From Lentisphaerota bacterium (lineage in GTDB: Bacteria; Verrucomicrobiota; Kiritimatiellia; JAAZAB01): a stretch of 6,576 nt of DNA. Where the stretch lies: contig JACPGN010000048.1 of the NCBI GenBank assembly GCA_016182435.1, positions 1 through 6,576 of the forward strand, written 5' to 3'. Of this stretch, positions 6,122 to 6,576 are shown piece after piece. The notes below the pieces were generated by a model. It had not been told where the DNA came from. It searched no databases and saw only the letters and a list, made by a program, of their open reading frames with translations. A program made the position numbers and the translations under genes. Each line of letters starts with the position of its first letter. The first letter of the stretch is position 1.

Positions 6122-6576
6122 ATGGAAATAGCCCCAGCCATGACTAAGTCAGGTGAGGCGCCGGATTTGCGCCTGCAACCGTGGATTCGGGTTCGCTTGC
6201 GCGCGGATGGCCATTTTGCTGAAGTGGCGGGAGCCCTGCGCGCCGCAGCCTTGCCGACGGTGTGCGAAGGAGCGGATTGTCCCAACCGGCCGGAATGTTA
6301 CAGCCGCGGCACGGCCACCGTCATGATCTTGGGCGAGCGGTGCACGCGCCATTGCCGGTTCTGCGCTGTCCGGGGCGGCCGCCCCTACCCCGCCGATCCT
6401 GGCGAGCCGGAACGGGTAGTTGCCCTGGCCCGCGCCCTCGGTCTGCGGCATGTGGTGGTGACCAGCGTCGCGCGCGACGATTTGCCCGATGGCGGCGCCG
6501 GACAGTTTGCCGCGACTATTACCCGGCTTAAGCGCTTGAGGCGTGTAACCGTGGAAGTGCTGACGCCTGATTTTCA
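6122..6576 (+). CDS. lipA: Lipoyl synthase (radical SAM), 5' part only
   Basis: LipA inserts two sulfur atoms into the octanoyl group of lipoyl-domain proteins such as the E2 subunits and glycine cleavage H protein. About 151 codons are present and the frame is open at the window end. The auxiliary-cluster motif is C-X4-C-X5-C (Cys48, 53, 59 in the stretch TVCEGADCPNRPEC). The radical SAM motif C-X3-C-X2-C follows (Cys74, 78, 81 in ERCTRHCRFCAV). Family blocks SRGTATVMILG and VVTSVARDDLPDGGA are also intact, so the visible part looks functional. ATG at 6122 has GGGGGA (6105-6110) 11 nt upstream. In-frame alternatives are TTG at 6119 (8 nt spacing), ATG at 6140 and GTG at 6092; the choice is uncertain, but all fall before the conserved region. 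The gene is divergent from the tyrA operon and has a good sigma-70-like promoter upstream. The rest, including the C-terminal RSSY-type serine region, lies outside the window. Confidence 0.95.
   Translation, partial: MEIAPAMTKSGEAPDLRLQPWIRVRLRADGHFAEVAGALRAAALPTVCEGADCPNRPECYSRGTATVMILGERCTRHCRFCAVRGGRPYPADPGEPERVVALARALGLRHVVVTSVARDDLPDGGAGQFAATITRLKRLRRVTVEVLTPDF

Noticed and set aside
6073..6451. Minus-strand open frames opposite lipA
   Set aside because: They are antisense to the conserved cysteine motifs of LipA and are shadows.
1..6576. A hidden novel system (CRISPR, toxin-antitoxin, mobile element, phage or biosynthetic cluster)
   Set aside because: All coding space is accounted for by seven well-known housekeeping families. 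The only direct repeat found is the 58-bp duplication, and no transposase, integrase or array-like repeat was seen on either strand.

Overview
The window looks like an ordinary chromosomal housekeeping locus from a GC-rich bacterium. On the minus strand six genes are packed head to tail, in transcription order tyrA, aroA, cmk, plsC, rpe and lepA. On the plus strand, at the right end, the first ~151 codons of lipA run off the window. Every protein has recognisable family motifs with intact key residues. The gene order (tyrA-aroA-cmk followed by a PlsC-type acyltransferase), the GTG/TTG starts and the sequence style would fit a PVC-type bacterium (Verrucomicrobiota, Kiritimatiellota or Lentisphaerota). 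That placement is a weak inference, because no rRNA or other phylogenetic marker was compared.

Layout: lepA (elongation factor 4) fills 1-1679 and lacks its C-terminal tail, which lies left of the window. rpe (1669-2382), plsC (2379-3029), cmk (3026-3706), aroA (3739-5073) and tyrA (5070-5936) follow to the right. Four of the five junctions overlap: tyrA/aroA, cmk/plsC and plsC/rpe by 4 nt, and rpe/lepA by 11 nt. Translational coupling in one operon is therefore likely. tyrA and aroA supply aromatic amino acids, cmk makes CDP for nucleotide and phospholipid synthesis, plsC makes phosphatidate, rpe works in the pentose phosphate pathway (which supplies erythrose-4-phosphate to the shikimate pathway), and lepA acts in translation. 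Positions 5937-6121 form a divergent promoter region. Its two predicted -35 boxes lie back to back, one serving lipA and one serving the operon.

The one clear anomaly is a perfect 58-bp tandem duplication (3652-3769, two copies with a 2-base extension of identity) at the aroA/cmk junction. It has separated two genes that would otherwise overlap by 26 nt. It also leaves a decoy cmk start, whose reading frame is a 27-residue Cmk/AroA chimera, upstream of the intact cmk. It could be a recent real duplication or an assembly error. A second, smaller oddity is a short GC-rich palindromic insertion in rpe. I found no mobile element, CRISPR array, RNA gene, phage or defence gene, and nothing that amounts to a previously undescribed system.
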